Assembly (NCBI GenBank): GCA_946480085.1
Contig: CAMLHZ010000013.1
Coordinates: forward strand, 42,131 to 106,130
Source of the DNA: an uncultured Flavobacteriales bacterium
GTDB taxonomy: Bacteria > Bacteroidota > Bacteroidia > Flavobacteriales > Crocinitomicaceae
Direction: 5' to 3'
Length of the DNA: 64,000 nt
The notes beneath the pieces were generated by a model, which saw only the letters and a list, made by a program, of their open reading frames with translations, did not search any database and was not told the DNA's origin. This document shows positions 8,098-16,897 of this stretch, one piece after another; positions within the stretch are counted from its first letter, which is position 1; each line of letters begins with the position of its first letter. A program made the translations under genes and the position numbers.

Positions 8098-10515
8098 TTA
8101 TTTCTCCAATGCCAAATCCAGCACTTGTTTCATTTTTACAACGTAATGGAATTTCAATCCTTTCAGGTAATCAGGAGTAATATCCTCGATATCTTGTCGG
8201 TTGCGCTCACAAAGAATGATTTCTTTGATTCCAGCTCTTTTTGCAGCAAGAATTTTCTCTTTGATTCCGCCAACTGGAAGTACTTCACCACGCAACGTAA
8301 TTTCACCCGTCATTGCCAGATTCTTCTTCACTTTTCTTCCTGTGAAAGAACTTGCAAGTGAAGTCAACATGGTAATTCCGGCACTTGGACCATCTTTAGG
8401 CGTTGCTCCTTCCGGCACGTGAATGTGAACATTTGTTTCGTCGAATTTTTCTTGTTCCAGACTTAACCAATCGCTGTGTGATTTCAAGAACTCCAATGCA
8501 ATAACAGCACTTTCCTTCATTACATCACCTAAGTTTCCTGTTAAAGTCAACTTTCCTTTTCCTTTGGTTAATGAAGATTCTATGAAAAGAATATCTCCAC
8601 CAACGCTTGTCCAGGCTAAACCGGTTACTACACCAGGAACTTCATTTGTATCGTATTTTGTTCGCTCACGACCAGGCCCCATCATTGCAGGTAAATCCTC
8701 AATTGTGATCTTCACTTTGTATTCCTCTTCCAAAGCCACTTGCTTAGCTCTGTTACGAACCAACTTTGCAATTTGCTTATCCAGTGTTCGAACACCACTT
8801 TCATTCGTGTAGTTTTCTACAACCAATTCAAGTGCCTTCTTATCGATGCTAAAGTGTTTCTTCGTAATTCCGTGAGCTTCCAATTGCTTAGGCAGCAAAT
8901 GCTGTTTCGCAATCTCGATCTTTTCTTCGATCGTATAACCGTTCACTTCAATGATTTCCATTCTGTCCAAAAGCGGAGCCGGAATCGTAGACAAACTGTT
9001 TGCCGTTGCAATAAACATTACTCTTGATAAATCGAATTCAGTTTCAATGTAATTGTCGTAAAACGCATTGTTTTGTTCCGGATCCAATACTTCCAACATT
9101 GCGGAAGAAGGATCGCCGTGATTGCTTTTACCCAGTTTATCAATTTCATCGAGTACAAAAACAGGATTTGCAGAACCAGATTTTTTCAAGTTTTGGATCA
9201 CTCGACCCGGCATTGCTCCAATGTACGTTTTTCTATGTCCGCGAATTTCAGCTTCGTCGTGCACACCACCAAGTGACATGCGTACGTAATTTCTACCCAA
9301 CGCTTTTGCAATTGATTTTCCAAGCGAAGTTTTACCAACTCCCGGAGGTCCATAAAAACAAAGAATTGGCGATTTCATGTTGTCTTTCAACTTCAAAACC
9401 GCCAAATATTCTATAATTCGCTCTTTTACTTTCTCTAATCCGAAATGATCTTTATCCAAAACCTTCTGAGCGTGTTTCAACTCTAAATCATCCACAGAAA
9501 ATTCATTCCATGGCAAATCCAAAAGTGTATCCAGGAAATTCAGTTGAACTGTGTATTCAGCACCCTGTGGGTTCATTCTTCGCAACTTATCCAATTCCTT
9601 TTTGAACAACTTAGCCACTTTTTCATCCCACTTTTTCTTAGAAGCACGAACTTCCATTTCACGAACGTCTTGCTCTTGTGGATTATCACCCAACTCATCC
9701 TGAATAGTACGAATTTGCTGATTCAGGAAATACTCACGCTGCTGGCGATCCATATCATCACGTACTTTCGACTGAATCTCATTTCTCATTTCGAGTAACT
9801 GCGCTTCAAGCGTAAGGTGTTCCATTACCAAACGTGCACGTTTTCTAAACTCCAATTCCTCCAACAACTCTTGTTTCTTCGGAACATCTGCGTTCATATT
9901 TGAGGAAATGAAATTCACCAGGAAAACCGGTGATTCAATGTTTCCAATTGCAAATGCAGCTTCAGAAGGAATGTTTGGCGAATCCTTAATAATTTGAAGT
10001 GCCAGATCCTTAATGGAACGATTCAGTAAATCAAGTTCCTTGTCTTCTTTTTTCGATAATTTCTCTTCGTTATCAGAAAGAAAACGAACCTTCGCTTTCA
10101 TAAAAGGTTCCGTTTGATAAGGCTCCGTAATTTCGAAACGACGTTTTCCCTGAAGAATAACCGTTGAAGTTCCATCAGGCATTTTCAACAAACGCACAAT
10201 TTGCGCTACCGTTCCTATGTTGAATAGATCGCTGAAATTCGGATTTTCCTTGTCCTGATCTTTCTGTGAAACAACCCCAATAATTTTCTTTCCTTTATTT
10301 GCATCCTGTAACAAACGCAAAGACTTATCTCTTCCAACGGTAATTGGAATCAATACTCCAGGGAAAAGTACATTGTTTCGAAGCGGCAAAATTGCCAGAT
10401 CATCAGAAAAAACTTCTTTGTTCATCTCTGCTTCATCGTCTTGTGTCAACAAGGGAAGCAATTCAGAATCGTCTTCTGATGCCAATATTATAGTATCTTG
10501 AAATGAATCTCTCAT
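8098..10515 (-). CDS. lon: ATP-dependent protease Lon (endopeptidase La)
   Basis: Lon, 805 aa, full length. It is a cytoplasmic AAA+ serine protease that degrades misfolded and regulatory proteins. The N-terminal LON substrate-binding domain starts at [21 protein letters not shown] (about residues 40-60). The ATPase carries Walker [12 protein letters not shown] and Walker [13 protein letters not shown]. The protease domain holds the Ser-Lys dyad: Ser711 in [11 protein letters not shown] and Lys754 in [11 protein letters not shown], 43 residues apart as in E. coli. ATG at 10515 gives the acidic N-terminal extension ([16 protein letters not shown]) common in Bacteroidota. It appears to be a single-gene unit. 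No heat-shock operator was recognised. Confidence 0.97.
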   Translation of the reverse strand: MRDSFQDTIILASEDDSELLPLLTQDDEAEMNKEVFSDDLAILPLRNNVLFPGVLIPITVGRDKSLRLLQDANKGKKIIGVVSQKDQDKENPNFSDLFNIGTVAQIVRLLKMPDGTSTVILQGKRRFEITEPYQTEPFMKAKVRFLSDNEEKLSKKEDKELDLLNRSIKDLALQIIKDSPNIPSEAAFAIGNIESPVFLVNFISSNMNADVPKKQELLEELEFRKRARLVMEHLTLEAQLLEMRNEIQSKVRDDMDRQQREYFLNQQIRTIQDELGDNPQEQDVREMEVRASKKKWDEKVAKLFKKELDKLRRMNPQGAEYTVQLNFLDTLLDLPWNEFSVDDLELKHAQKVLDKDHFGLEKVKERIIEYLAVLKLKDNMKSPILCFYGPPGVGKTSLGKSIAKALGRNYVRMSLGGVHDEAEIRGHRKTYIGAMPGRVIQNLKKSGSANPVFVLDEIDKLGKSNHGDPSSAMLEVLDPEQNNAFYDNYIETEFDLSRVMFIATANSLSTIPAPLLDRMEIIEVNGYTIEEKIEIAKQHLLPKQLEAHGITKKHFSIDKKALELVVENYTNESGVRTLDKQIAKLVRNRAKQVALEEEYKVKITIEDLPAMMGPGRERTKYDTNEVPGVVTGLAWTSVGGDILFIESSLTKGKGKLTLTGNLGDVMKESAVIALEFLKSHSDWLSLEQEKFDETNVHIHVPEGATPKDGPSAGITMLTSLASSFTGRKVKKNLAMTGEITLRGEVLPVGGIKEKILAAKRAGIKEIILCERNRQDIEDITPDYLKGLKFHYVVKMKQVLDLALEK

Positions 10516-10649
10516 AATTCTTTATTTGCGACAAATTGTCAGAACGGAGTTAAACCAATAGCTCCAACATGCGTTCTTTTATGAACTGCACTATTTCGTC
10601 AAGCGCTGTGCCAATTCAAATAAACTGACGCTTTGTCATTAACGAATAT

Positions 10650-11678
10650 TTATCGCTGAAATTTTCGCTGATTGAGGTCAGAAAATTTTGAAATTCGTTG
10701 AGCATACTTTGCCCAAAGCAAACTCCCTTTATAGGTTCCCACCGTTGCCCGCTGTTTAAGGTGTTTCCATTTTTTTCGTTCTCTTCTTGAAGAACCGAGC
10801 ATTCCATAAAAGCCAAAATGCGCTTGAAAGATTGCCCACAAGTGTTTGAATTGTCCTCGCATCAAAAAGTTCACACCTGCCAATCCGTCAATACTCATTC
10901 GGCGGAAAAGAACCCACCAAAGCATTGTTGGTTGATTTTTATGAATCATCAACAAGCTGTTTCTGAAATTCAAAAAGGTTTTTCTTGGGTTGTTGTAGCT
11001 TAATGTACTTCCACCAACATGATAAACCACGGACTTTGGTTCTACTACAAAATGTCCACCTAAACGCTGAGCTCTCCAGCACAGATCAATCTCTTCGAAA
11101 TGCGCAAAGAAACGTTCATCGAAACCTTGTAATAAATTAAACACCTCAGCACGAATAAAAAGACATGCGCCGCTTGCCCAAAATATAGGAACCGAATAAT
11201 CGTATTGGTGATTGTCTTTTTCAATTTGATCGAAAATTCGACCGCGGCAAAAAGCAAAATGGTATTTATCAATGAATCCACCGGATGCTCCTGCATATTC
11301 GAATTCATCTGGTCGCTGTTGCGCCAAAATCTTCGGTTGGCATCCAGAAATTTGCGGATTCTTCATCAATTCAACCATCGGTTCTAACCAACCAGTTGTC
11401 ACTTCAACATCACTATTAAGTAATACGAAATACTCGGCATTTACACTTTTCAGCGCATCATTATAACCTTTAGCGTAACCGCCATTGCTGGAATTAACTA
11501 CAATTTGGACTTCAGGAAAATGTTCTTTTGTCCAAGCCACCGATTCATCGGTTGAAGCGTTATCTGCCAAAACGATGTGATACGGTTTAGAGTGTTCAAC
11601 CACTCCAGGCAAAAATTGTTTAAGAAGCTTTATGCCATTCCAATTCAGAATAACAACCGCCACAGAAGAGTTTGTCAT
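10650..11678 (-). CDS. Family 2 glycosyltransferase
   Basis: A 342-aa GT2 (GT-A fold) enzyme. The N-terminus has the nucleotide-binding strand VAVVILNWNGIKLLKQFLPG, then LADNASTDES (about residues 36-45) and the DXD-like LLNSDVEVTTGW. The region FDERFFAHFEEIDLCWRAQRLGG is the ED motif typical of rhamnosyl- and related transferases. The C-terminal part has hydrophobic helices (MLWWVLFRRMS) suggesting membrane association. It transfers a sugar to a surface polysaccharide or glycolipid; substrate unknown. Its start overlaps the stop of the GWxTD gene (TAATG junction at 11678), so the two are probably translated from one mRNA. Confidence 0.88.
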   Translation of the reverse strand: MTNSSVAVVILNWNGIKLLKQFLPGVVEHSKPYHIVLADNASTDESVAWTKEHFPEVQIVVNSSNGGYAKGYNDALKSVNAEYFVLLNSDVEVTTGWLEPMVELMKNPQISGCQPKILAQQRPDEFEYAGASGGFIDKYHFAFCRGRIFDQIEKDNHQYDYSVPIFWASGACLFIRAEVFNLLQGFDERFFAHFEEIDLCWRAQRLGGHFVVEPKSVVYHVGGSTLSYNNPRKTFLNFRNSLLMIHKNQPTMLWWVLFRRMSIDGLAGVNFLMRGQFKHLWAIFQAHFGFYGMLGSSRRERKKWKHLKQRATVGTYKGSLLWAKYAQRISKFSDLNQRKFQR

Positions 11679-13138
11679 TAGAACTGTTTATAATAAGTTC
11701 CGCTATTTTCTCCATGTCGACCTGAAACGTTTGGATCATCAATATTTCCTTCAGGAGTATTGCGTTTCACCAAAGCTTGCTGCCACATTCTGTTTTGCAA
11801 TTCACCCACCATATCAGAATGCAGTAAACGGTAATTGTTGTTCACTAAATCCGGGTTATAGAATACAAAACGACGATTACGATATACTTTAATAGCATCA
11901 TACTGCCAAATTTCATACGGATATTCAGATGGCGAAGACTCGCGTGCAGTAATTTGGTTTGGTGGTCCATACTGAAGATAAACCCTTCCACGATCGGTCT
12001 CAAATCCATCCTGGAAATTCGTAGCGTACAATTTTTGAACTAGCTGAACATTCTTCTTATAATCCATCCACGCATCATACGCACGCGTACCCGCAGTTAC
12101 CACCCAGAATTGCTGAATGTGTTTTCTAGCCGCCTCTTTATCCTTTGCTTTTAAAATGGACAAAATGCTTTTTGTTTCCGACATTTTAGCAATTGGAAGC
12201 AAACACGCCAGGTAATATCCTAGAGAATCGTCGGTAATAGAAGCCTGGAAATTTGGATCAAGAATGATGTTCTCGATATCCACTGTCATTTCGATATCGT
12301 TAATTCGATCAAAGAAATAAGTTGTTTTAGTTGGTGTTGGAAGCATCGTAGCCTTATCGATCAAACTCAATTCCAACTTATACGATCCGCTTGGCAGATT
12401 CTGAATATCTACGCTTCTAATATATGAAACAACAGACTGTGTTTTTATTCTCGAAACTTTTGAAAAACCAGGCATTTCTTTGCCATTCGAATCAACAACT
12501 CGCTGCATCACACCAACCAAAGAATCCCCAAACATATGCGAGTTGTACATTTCCACGTAATATGGAATAGCTTTATCTTCAGGTCCATAGAAATTAGACA
12601 ACCGTGGAATAATTTCATACCCACTTTTCACCAATGGACTTTCTGCTGTACTCGGTTTTGCTTCTTCGGCAATAAGCAAATCAGAAAACTGCACCTGACC
12701 AGCACGATTAGGAACTACAATATTCAATGTTCCGGCAATTGAAGGTGCGTTGGAGTTGATATCCATAATCGTAACCTCTGCTGTATAATTTCCCGGAGTA
12801 AGAATAAACTGTTGTGCATCGTAAAAATCGGTAATAATAGAATCGCGAAGAATAGGTCCGTTTAACGCATACGCCATATCCTTCACACTTTTTCCAGCAG
12901 CATCTTTAATTACAGTTTGCACTCCAACTGTAGAATGCATCCCTAAAGAATCTGTAATGTGTTTAAGTGTGTATCCAATGTATTGAAACTGAATATCAAC
13001 CAGAGCACCTTGCCCCTGAACGTAGTAAGTTCTATAGTCGAGAACAACTTCAACCTGCTTTTGAGCAAGCGCTTGTTTCGAAAATGGCAAGATTGATACA
13101 AACAGAAACAACCCTATCCGTGCGACTAAATTTTCCAT
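11678..13138 (-). CDS. GWxTD domain-containing exported protein
   Basis: A 486-aa exported protein with signal peptide (LFLFVSILPFSKQALAQ). The last 150 residues contain the domain for which the family is named: AYDAWMDYKKNVQLVQKLY followed by GFETDRGRVYLQYGPPNQI and YEIWQYD. In this protein the motif reads GFETD rather than GWxTD. The upstream part is composed of beta-sandwich segments (residues about 30-280). The role of the family is not established; in Bacteroidota the genes are found near cell-envelope functions. It is the first gene of a two-gene unit with the GT2 transferase, with which it shares a one-base overlap. Confidence 0.88.
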   Translation of the reverse strand: MENLVARIGLFLFVSILPFSKQALAQKQVEVVLDYRTYYVQGQGALVDIQFQYIGYTLKHITDSLGMHSTVGVQTVIKDAAGKSVKDMAYALNGPILRDSIITDFYDAQQFILTPGNYTAEVTIMDINSNAPSIAGTLNIVVPNRAGQVQFSDLLIAEEAKPSTAESPLVKSGYEIIPRLSNFYGPEDKAIPYYVEMYNSHMFGDSLVGVMQRVVDSNGKEMPGFSKVSRIKTQSVVSYIRSVDIQNLPSGSYKLELSLIDKATMLPTPTKTTYFFDRINDIEMTVDIENIILDPNFQASITDDSLGYYLACLLPIAKMSETKSILSILKAKDKEAARKHIQQFWVVTAGTRAYDAWMDYKKNVQLVQKLYATNFQDGFETDRGRVYLQYGPPNQITARESSPSEYPYEIWQYDAIKVYRNRRFVFYNPDLVNNNYRLLHSDMVGELQNRMWQQALVKRNTPEGNIDDPNVSGRHGENSGTYYKQF

Positions 13139-13287
13139 GAATTAAAGGTACGAAAATGATTGTAACCGATATGGCATTGAAGACACGATTGATTTAACCG
13201 TAAAAAATATTGATTTAAGAGTTTACTGATATTCAATAGAATAAATGGTGACGTTTAGTAAATCTTTAGTTTTTTTTCATTTAACAC

Positions 13288-13317
13288 TTGCCAAAAAGGA
13301 AAATAGCACTACTTTTG
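13288..13317 (+). promoter_or_regulatory. Bacteroidota-type promoter of tRNA-Ser
   Basis: TTG (13288-13290), 19-bp spacer, TACTTTTG (13310-13317). This is an exact match to the -33 TTG / -7 TAnnTTTG pattern of the Bacteroidota housekeeping sigma factor, and the tRNA starts five bases downstream. Confidence 0.88.
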
Positions 13318-13321
13318 TCGC

Positions 13322-13406
13322 GGAGAGTTGGCAGAGTGGTCGATTGCGGCGGTCTTGAAAACCGTTGTACCGCGAGGTACCGGGGGTTCGAATCCCTCAC
13401 TCTCCG
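13322..13406 (+). tRNA. tRNA-Ser (anticodon UGA)
   Basis: An 85-nt class II tRNA. The acceptor stem GGAGAGT pairs with ACTCTCC (13399-13405), with G as discriminator, as expected for serine. The anticodon loop CTTGAAA contains TGA (13356-13358), reading UCA codons. A long variable arm (TTGTACCGCGAGGTACC) precedes the T arm GGGGGTTCGAATCCC. CCA is not encoded. The 3' half, from the variable arm onward, is duplicated at 13844 with inserted palindromes. Confidence 0.97.
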
Positions 13407-13556
13407 CAGGAAATTGAATCCCGAAGACATTAGTCTTTGGGATTTTTTCTTTTATAGCATTTCGGAATGGTGAAAAGGAAAAAGCACGAAGTTTTCGAAG
13501 AAAACGAGGGATTCAATTTGATTAAGCGGCACCCGAAGGGGATATTTAATCCCTCA
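13376..13556 (+). repeat. Direct repeat copy 1: tRNA-Ser 3' end, terminator and tail
   Basis: 181 bp starting in the variable arm of tRNA-Ser (GGTACCGGGGG) and ending at CCCTCA. It recurs at 13844-14084, where it is 60 nt longer because of three insertions and one deletion. The tail contains GAGGGATT and AATCCCTC, which can pair with each other in both copies. Confidence 0.93.
13417..13449 (+). terminator. Intrinsic terminator of tRNA-Ser
   Basis: AATCCCGAAGAC pairs with GTCTTTGGGATT across an ATTA loop, followed by TTTTT. An identical copy is at 13933-13965 in the second repeat. Confidence 0.9.
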
Positions 13557-13595
13557 AATTTGCTAAGCTTTTTTTTGTTTTAAACACTATTCTTT

Positions 13596-13868
13596 ATGAC
13601 TACTTACTTCGTTTACGCAATCGCGAGCATTGAAAAAGATTGGATTTATGTAGGGATGACCGATAATGTGATTCGCCGCTTTAACGAACATCAAAAAGGT
13701 TATGAGAAAACTACAAAACCATATAAGCCGTTTACCTTAATCTACTCTGAAGAATGTATTGATCGTTCGAGCGCAAGAATTCGAGAAAAATATTGGAAAG
13801 CGGCTTCAGGAAAGAAAAAACTACGCTTCATCAGAAATGAAATGGTACCGGGGTTCGAACCTGCCTGA
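13596..13868 (+). CDS. Small GIY-YIG nuclease inserted at tRNA-Ser
   Basis: A 90-aa single-domain GIY-YIG endonuclease. The two signature strands appear as YFVYAI and WIYVGMTDN, followed by the catalytic-type arginine in VIRRFNEHQKG (about residues 25-36) and a glutamate in ARIREKYWKAA. Small proteins of this type are widespread in Bacteroidota, and their function is unsettled. The last codons (MVPGFEPA) are translated from the duplicated tRNA-Ser 3' sequence. The TGA stop lies inside a 27-nt palindromic insertion in that copy. Without it the frame would run on as in the copy-1 sequence. The gene is enclosed by the 181/241-bp direct repeats, which suggests it arrived with a duplication of the tRNA 3' end. 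Confidence 0.88.
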   Translation: MTTYFVYAIASIEKDWIYVGMTDNVIRRFNEHQKGYEKTTKPYKPFTLIYSEECIDRSSARIREKYWKAASGKKKLRFIRNEMVPGFEPA

Positions 13869-14084
13869 CTTACGCAGGAAGGCAGGTCCCTCACTCTCTG
13901 CCTGAAACGGCAGACAGGTCCGCAGGAAATTGAATCCCGAAGACATTAGTCTTTGGGATTTTTTCTTTTATAGCATTTCGAAACCCGTTTCGGAATGGTA
14001 AAAAGGAAAAAGCACGAAGTTTTCGAAGAAAATGAGGGATTCAATTTGATTAAGTGGAACCCGATGGGGATATTTAATCCCTCA
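13844..14084 (+). repeat. Direct repeat copy 2: pseudo-tRNA-Ser 3' end with inserted palindromes
   Basis: Matches 13376-13556 with few substitutions, one deleted G, and three insertions: 27 nt at 13860-13886 (CCTGCCT...AGGCAGG stem) in the T loop, 22 nt at about 13899-13920 (TGCCTG...CAGACAGG) in the acceptor strand, and 12 nt near 13981-13992. It cannot form a tRNA because no 5' half precedes it. The terminator hairpin is retained (13933-13965). No gene other than the end of the GIY-YIG frame lies between 13869 and 14243. Confidence 0.92.
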
Positions 14085-14138
14085 TTGAGTTAAATGGCCG
14101 CAACACAAAAATCTTCAATGACCGAAAAGGTTATTCAT

Positions 14139-14146
14139 TATCTTTG
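14139..14146 (+). promoter_or_regulatory. Possible -7 element for the HEPN-motif gene
   Basis: TATCTTTG fits TAnnTTTG and lies about 98 bases before the ATG at 14244. No TTG is found at the proper -33 distance, so this is tentative. Confidence 0.35.
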
Positions 14147-14243
14147 AAAAGATCCTGAAAATATGGACAACCAAGAAGGTCAGACATCTTCCTACTTAAT
14201 CTTTTTTCAGCTTCGACTCTAGTTTCGATTCAAAGTCTTTATC

Positions 14244-15647
14244 ATGCAGAAACCAAATTTCAAGATTACTGAACCCACATTTGATTACATAAAGAATATT
14301 GAATTACCAAAGATTTTTGAATCAAACTCGAACAATCCACCAATTGATGAAATACAATTAACCATTGAAAAAGGAGACAGATGTTTCAAATTTGAAACTG
14401 AGATAAAAATCGTTAAGGGTATGGCAAAATACCAAAGCATAGCTTACGGCTTCAACGAAGAATTTTCTCTCAAAAATAGCATTCGAACTTGGCAAGTGCC
14501 AAAAGGGACGCCAGATGTTCATATCACCTTGGGCGGTAATAGTTCAGGAATGAGAACATCAGGTGAAATAAGTCTCATCGAAGAAAACTACAGAAAATTG
14601 CAGTCAACATATTTTAGAGTGGTTCTACCCAAACCCAAACAGAGAGACGATGTTGACAATTTTCTTTTAGGTGAATGCTATAATTATGAAAATACCGTTA
14701 GTAGAGGTTTTACTTCTTTTTCATGTAACAATAATCTTTTTCATCTTTTCACATATTACAACGAAGAAAGACCATCATTAATTATTGACTCTATGTCATT
14801 GATCAATTCATTTGAACTTGAAACCTCAATAGATGCCATCTTATTTTCTCTTGGTTTAATTTCGGGTTCAGTAGCAGGTGAAGAAATGTTCATTCTGCAA
14901 TCAGACTCAAATGAATTTACAAATATTTCAGGATTTCGTTTTACATGGTTGAAAGACACAATTGAAACAGGAATGAAAATAGTCGATCCCGATTTGTTTT
15001 CACAATTACAAAAGCTAGATAGAGTAACTGGACATATTACGCCTGAAACCTTTTCAAGATTAACGACAAACGCCGTTAGAGATGTTAGATTTATGCGAGC
15101 AATTAAAATCATCTCTTACGCCAACACATACCCCCTTGAGATTCAAGCATCTTCATATTCAGTCGCTCTAGAAACGGTTAAAAACATATTACTCGAAGAA
15201 AATCGTGAAACAACAAATCCTTTCAAGAACAAAAAAAATGCTCAAGAAACAATCAAAAAACTTAAGGCGCTTATTGATGAAATGGATGATGAGGAGTTCA
15301 ACAATAAAACTGTGGTTCTAAAAAAACTCGATCAATTAAATCAAATGACAAATCGAGATGGATTTACATTAGCTTTCGACCTATTGAATTTTAAGCTAAC
15401 TGAATCAGATAGGTGGGCGCTAGATAGACGAAACGATTTTTTGCACGGAAGAATTCCGTTTGAAGAAGAATCAAACGAAATCCAAACAATAGAACTGCGA
15501 GCCCTAACATATAAATTGCATTTCTTGGTTGTTGGACTACTTTTGAAACACTCAGGATTCACTGGAATGGTAAGAAACAACCCAATGTATTTCAAACTAC
15601 TGCAAGGAATTCATGAAAAAGATGATTTCTTATTCAGACACATCTAA
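14244..15647 (+). CDS. Uncharacterised protein with C-terminal HEPN-type RNxxxH motif
   Basis: A 467-aa soluble protein of no family I recognise. Residues 1-240 look beta-rich; residues 280-467 are mainly helical. Near the C-terminus LDRRNDFLHGRIPF contains R396-N397-x3-H401, the RNx3H form of the HEPN ribonuclease motif, set between helices as in HEPN proteins. A following hydrophobic helix (LHFLVVGLLLKHSG) fits the last helix of that fold. The overall plan (beta-rich N-terminal part, helical HEPN C-terminal part) is reminiscent of ApeA-type antiphage proteins, but I cannot show homology. It follows the tRNA/GIY-YIG unit and appears AT-richer than downstream genes: sample lines at 14281 and 15001 contain 16 and 21 G/C of 60, against 25 of 60 at 16261. 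Acquired origin is inferred. Confidence 0.7.
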   Translation: MQKPNFKITEPTFDYIKNIELPKIFESNSNNPPIDEIQLTIEKGDRCFKFETEIKIVKGMAKYQSIAYGFNEEFSLKNSIRTWQVPKGTPDVHITLGGNSSGMRTSGEISLIEENYRKLQSTYFRVVLPKPKQRDDVDNFLLGECYNYENTVSRGFTSFSCNNNLFHLFTYYNEERPSLIIDSMSLINSFELETSIDAILFSLGLISGSVAGEEMFILQSDSNEFTNISGFRFTWLKDTIETGMKIVDPDLFSQLQKLDRVTGHITPETFSRLTTNAVRDVRFMRAIKIISYANTYPLEIQASSYSVALETVKNILLEENRETTNPFKNKKNAQETIKKLKALIDEMDDEEFNNKTVVLKKLDQLNQMTNRDGFTLAFDLLNFKLTESDRWALDRRNDFLHGRIPFEEESNEIQTIELRALTYKLHFLVVGLLLKHSGFTGMVRNNPMYFKLLQGIHEKDDFLFRHI

Positions 15648-15660
15648 CTAAAAAATATTC

Positions 15661-16194
15661 ATGAAAGCTTCAGACATCATTTCTCTTATTCAAAATAACA
15701 ACCTCATTGAGAGGACAATTGTCGTTGAGCGAAATGACTTCTTAAAAACAGCAGGAAACGTTGACACCAACATCTATTTCATTCAGGAAGGAAGTTTGCG
15801 TGTTTTTGTTTATGATGGAGATGAAGAACGAACCATTCGCTTTGGGTACAAGAACAATATTCTGGTTTCGCTGGATTCATATTTGATTGAAAAACCATCG
15901 GAATTCATCATTCAGGCAATTAAGAAATCAACTGTTTATGTGATTCCGAAAACAGCATTTACGCAGTTCATTCAGCAGGATGAAAATCATTTACGATTGT
16001 GGATCAGCATTATGGAAGATTTGGTGATTCAACAGATTGAACGCGAAAAAGACTTGCTCACCTCATCGCCTAAGGAACGCTTTGAACGTGTTTTGCGAAG
16101 AAGCCCGCAACTGTTTCAGGAAATTCCCAACCGACACATCGCCAATTACCTGCGCATGACTCCCGAAACACTTTCCCGCTTGAAAAAGTCTTGA
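15661..16194 (+). CDS. Crp/Fnr family transcriptional regulator
   Basis: A 177-aa regulator with an N-terminal cyclic-nucleotide-binding-like beta barrel (NIYFIQEGSLRVFVYDGDEERTIRFG, in two adjoining parts at about residues 37-62) and a short C-terminal helix-turn-helix (IPNRHIANYLRMTPETLSRL, about 156-175). The barrel lacks an obvious intact cAMP-binding Arg-Ser pair, as in many Bacteroidota members whose ligand is unknown. The protein ends right after the recognition helix, which is common in this subgroup. It starts 13 bases after the HEPN-motif gene, so the two could share an mRNA, although the neighbouring DinB gene may be its natural partner. Confidence 0.88.
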   Translation: MKASDIISLIQNNNLIERTIVVERNDFLKTAGNVDTNIYFIQEGSLRVFVYDGDEERTIRFGYKNNILVSLDSYLIEKPSEFIIQAIKKSTVYVIPKTAFTQFIQQDENHLRLWISIMEDLVIQQIEREKDLLTSSPKERFERVLRRSPQLFQEIPNRHIANYLRMTPETLSRLKKS

Positions 16195-16250
16195 TTTGAA
16201 TCAATGTTTATGCTTTTCCAGCTTCGGACCTTTGTCGAAAATAAAAGGTT

Positions 16251-16814
16251 ATGAAAATTGGAAGCAGCGAACTGATCAACGATTTGAAGTCAAGAACGGA
16301 AAAGGTATTGACACAATCTGAGAAATTTCTCGCGTTAACGAATGAAGAACTGAATTACAGGACTTCGCCTGAAAGCTGGAGCATGCTCGAATGTCTGGAA
16401 CATTTGAATTTATATGGTCGATTTTACCTGAAGGAGATTAAAACCAGAATGGAAGAAAATCCCAAGAAAAGTGATGAAATTTTCAAAAGTGGATTAATTG
16501 GAAATTACTTTGCCAACAGTATGCTTCCCGCTTCATCCACAAAAAAGTCGAACAACATGAAAACCTTCAAGAACATGAATCCGATCAACAGTTCATTGGG
16601 TAAACGTGTCATTGAAGAATTCATTCAGCAACAACAAGAAATGCTTCGTTTACTGGATTTTGCCAAAAACCGGAATCTGAACAAAATAAAATGCGGTATC
16701 ACCATTTCGAAATTGATCAAACTGAAATTGGGTGATACGTTCCGATTTGTCATCTATCACAATGAGCGACATCTGATTCAGGCGAAGCGGGTTTTGTCAG
16801 CTGCTGCCAATTAA
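16251..16814 (+). CDS. DinB family protein (DinB/YfiT-like hydrolase superfamily)
   Basis: A 187-aa four-helix-bundle protein. RTSPESWSMLECLEHLNLYGRFYL (about residues 39-62, read in parts WSMLECLEH and LNLYGRFYL) carries the first metal-ligand histidine, and the C-terminal FVIYHNERHLIQAKRVL holds the paired histidines, giving the usual three-His metal site. Members act as metal-dependent thiol transferases or are of unknown function; the substrate is not deducible. It follows the Crp/Fnr-type regulator by 56 bases on the same strand, an arrangement frequently seen with small stress genes, so regulation by that protein is possible. Confidence 0.85.
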   Translation: MKIGSSELINDLKSRTEKVLTQSEKFLALTNEELNYRTSPESWSMLECLEHLNLYGRFYLKEIKTRMEENPKKSDEIFKSGLIGNYFANSMLPASSTKKSNNMKTFKNMNPINSSLGKRVIEEFIQQQQEMLRLLDFAKNRNLNKIKCGITISKLIKLKLGDTFRFVIYHNERHLIQAKRVLSAAAN

Positions 16815-16897
16815 ATTCAAATAGTATCTTCATTTAACAATTATTCCAGGGAGCGCTGGTGTTTTTTGCTTAACTTTTAGTTGAACGAAAATTGCTT

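Noticed and set aside
9024..9416. 130-aa frame antisense to lon
   Set aside because: The lon frame on the other strand is complete and conserved; this is a shadow.
13288..13473. 61-aa plus-strand open frame across tRNA-Ser
   Set aside because: It is the translation of a clear tRNA and its terminator; any coding signal is incidental.
13376..14084. CRISPR-like array at the tRNA repeats
   Set aside because: Only two long copies separated by a gene, with no short regular repeats or cas genes.
14756..15112. 118-aa frame antisense to the HEPN-motif gene, considered as an antitoxin
   Set aside because: Entirely inside the larger gene, no conserved motif, no start signal.
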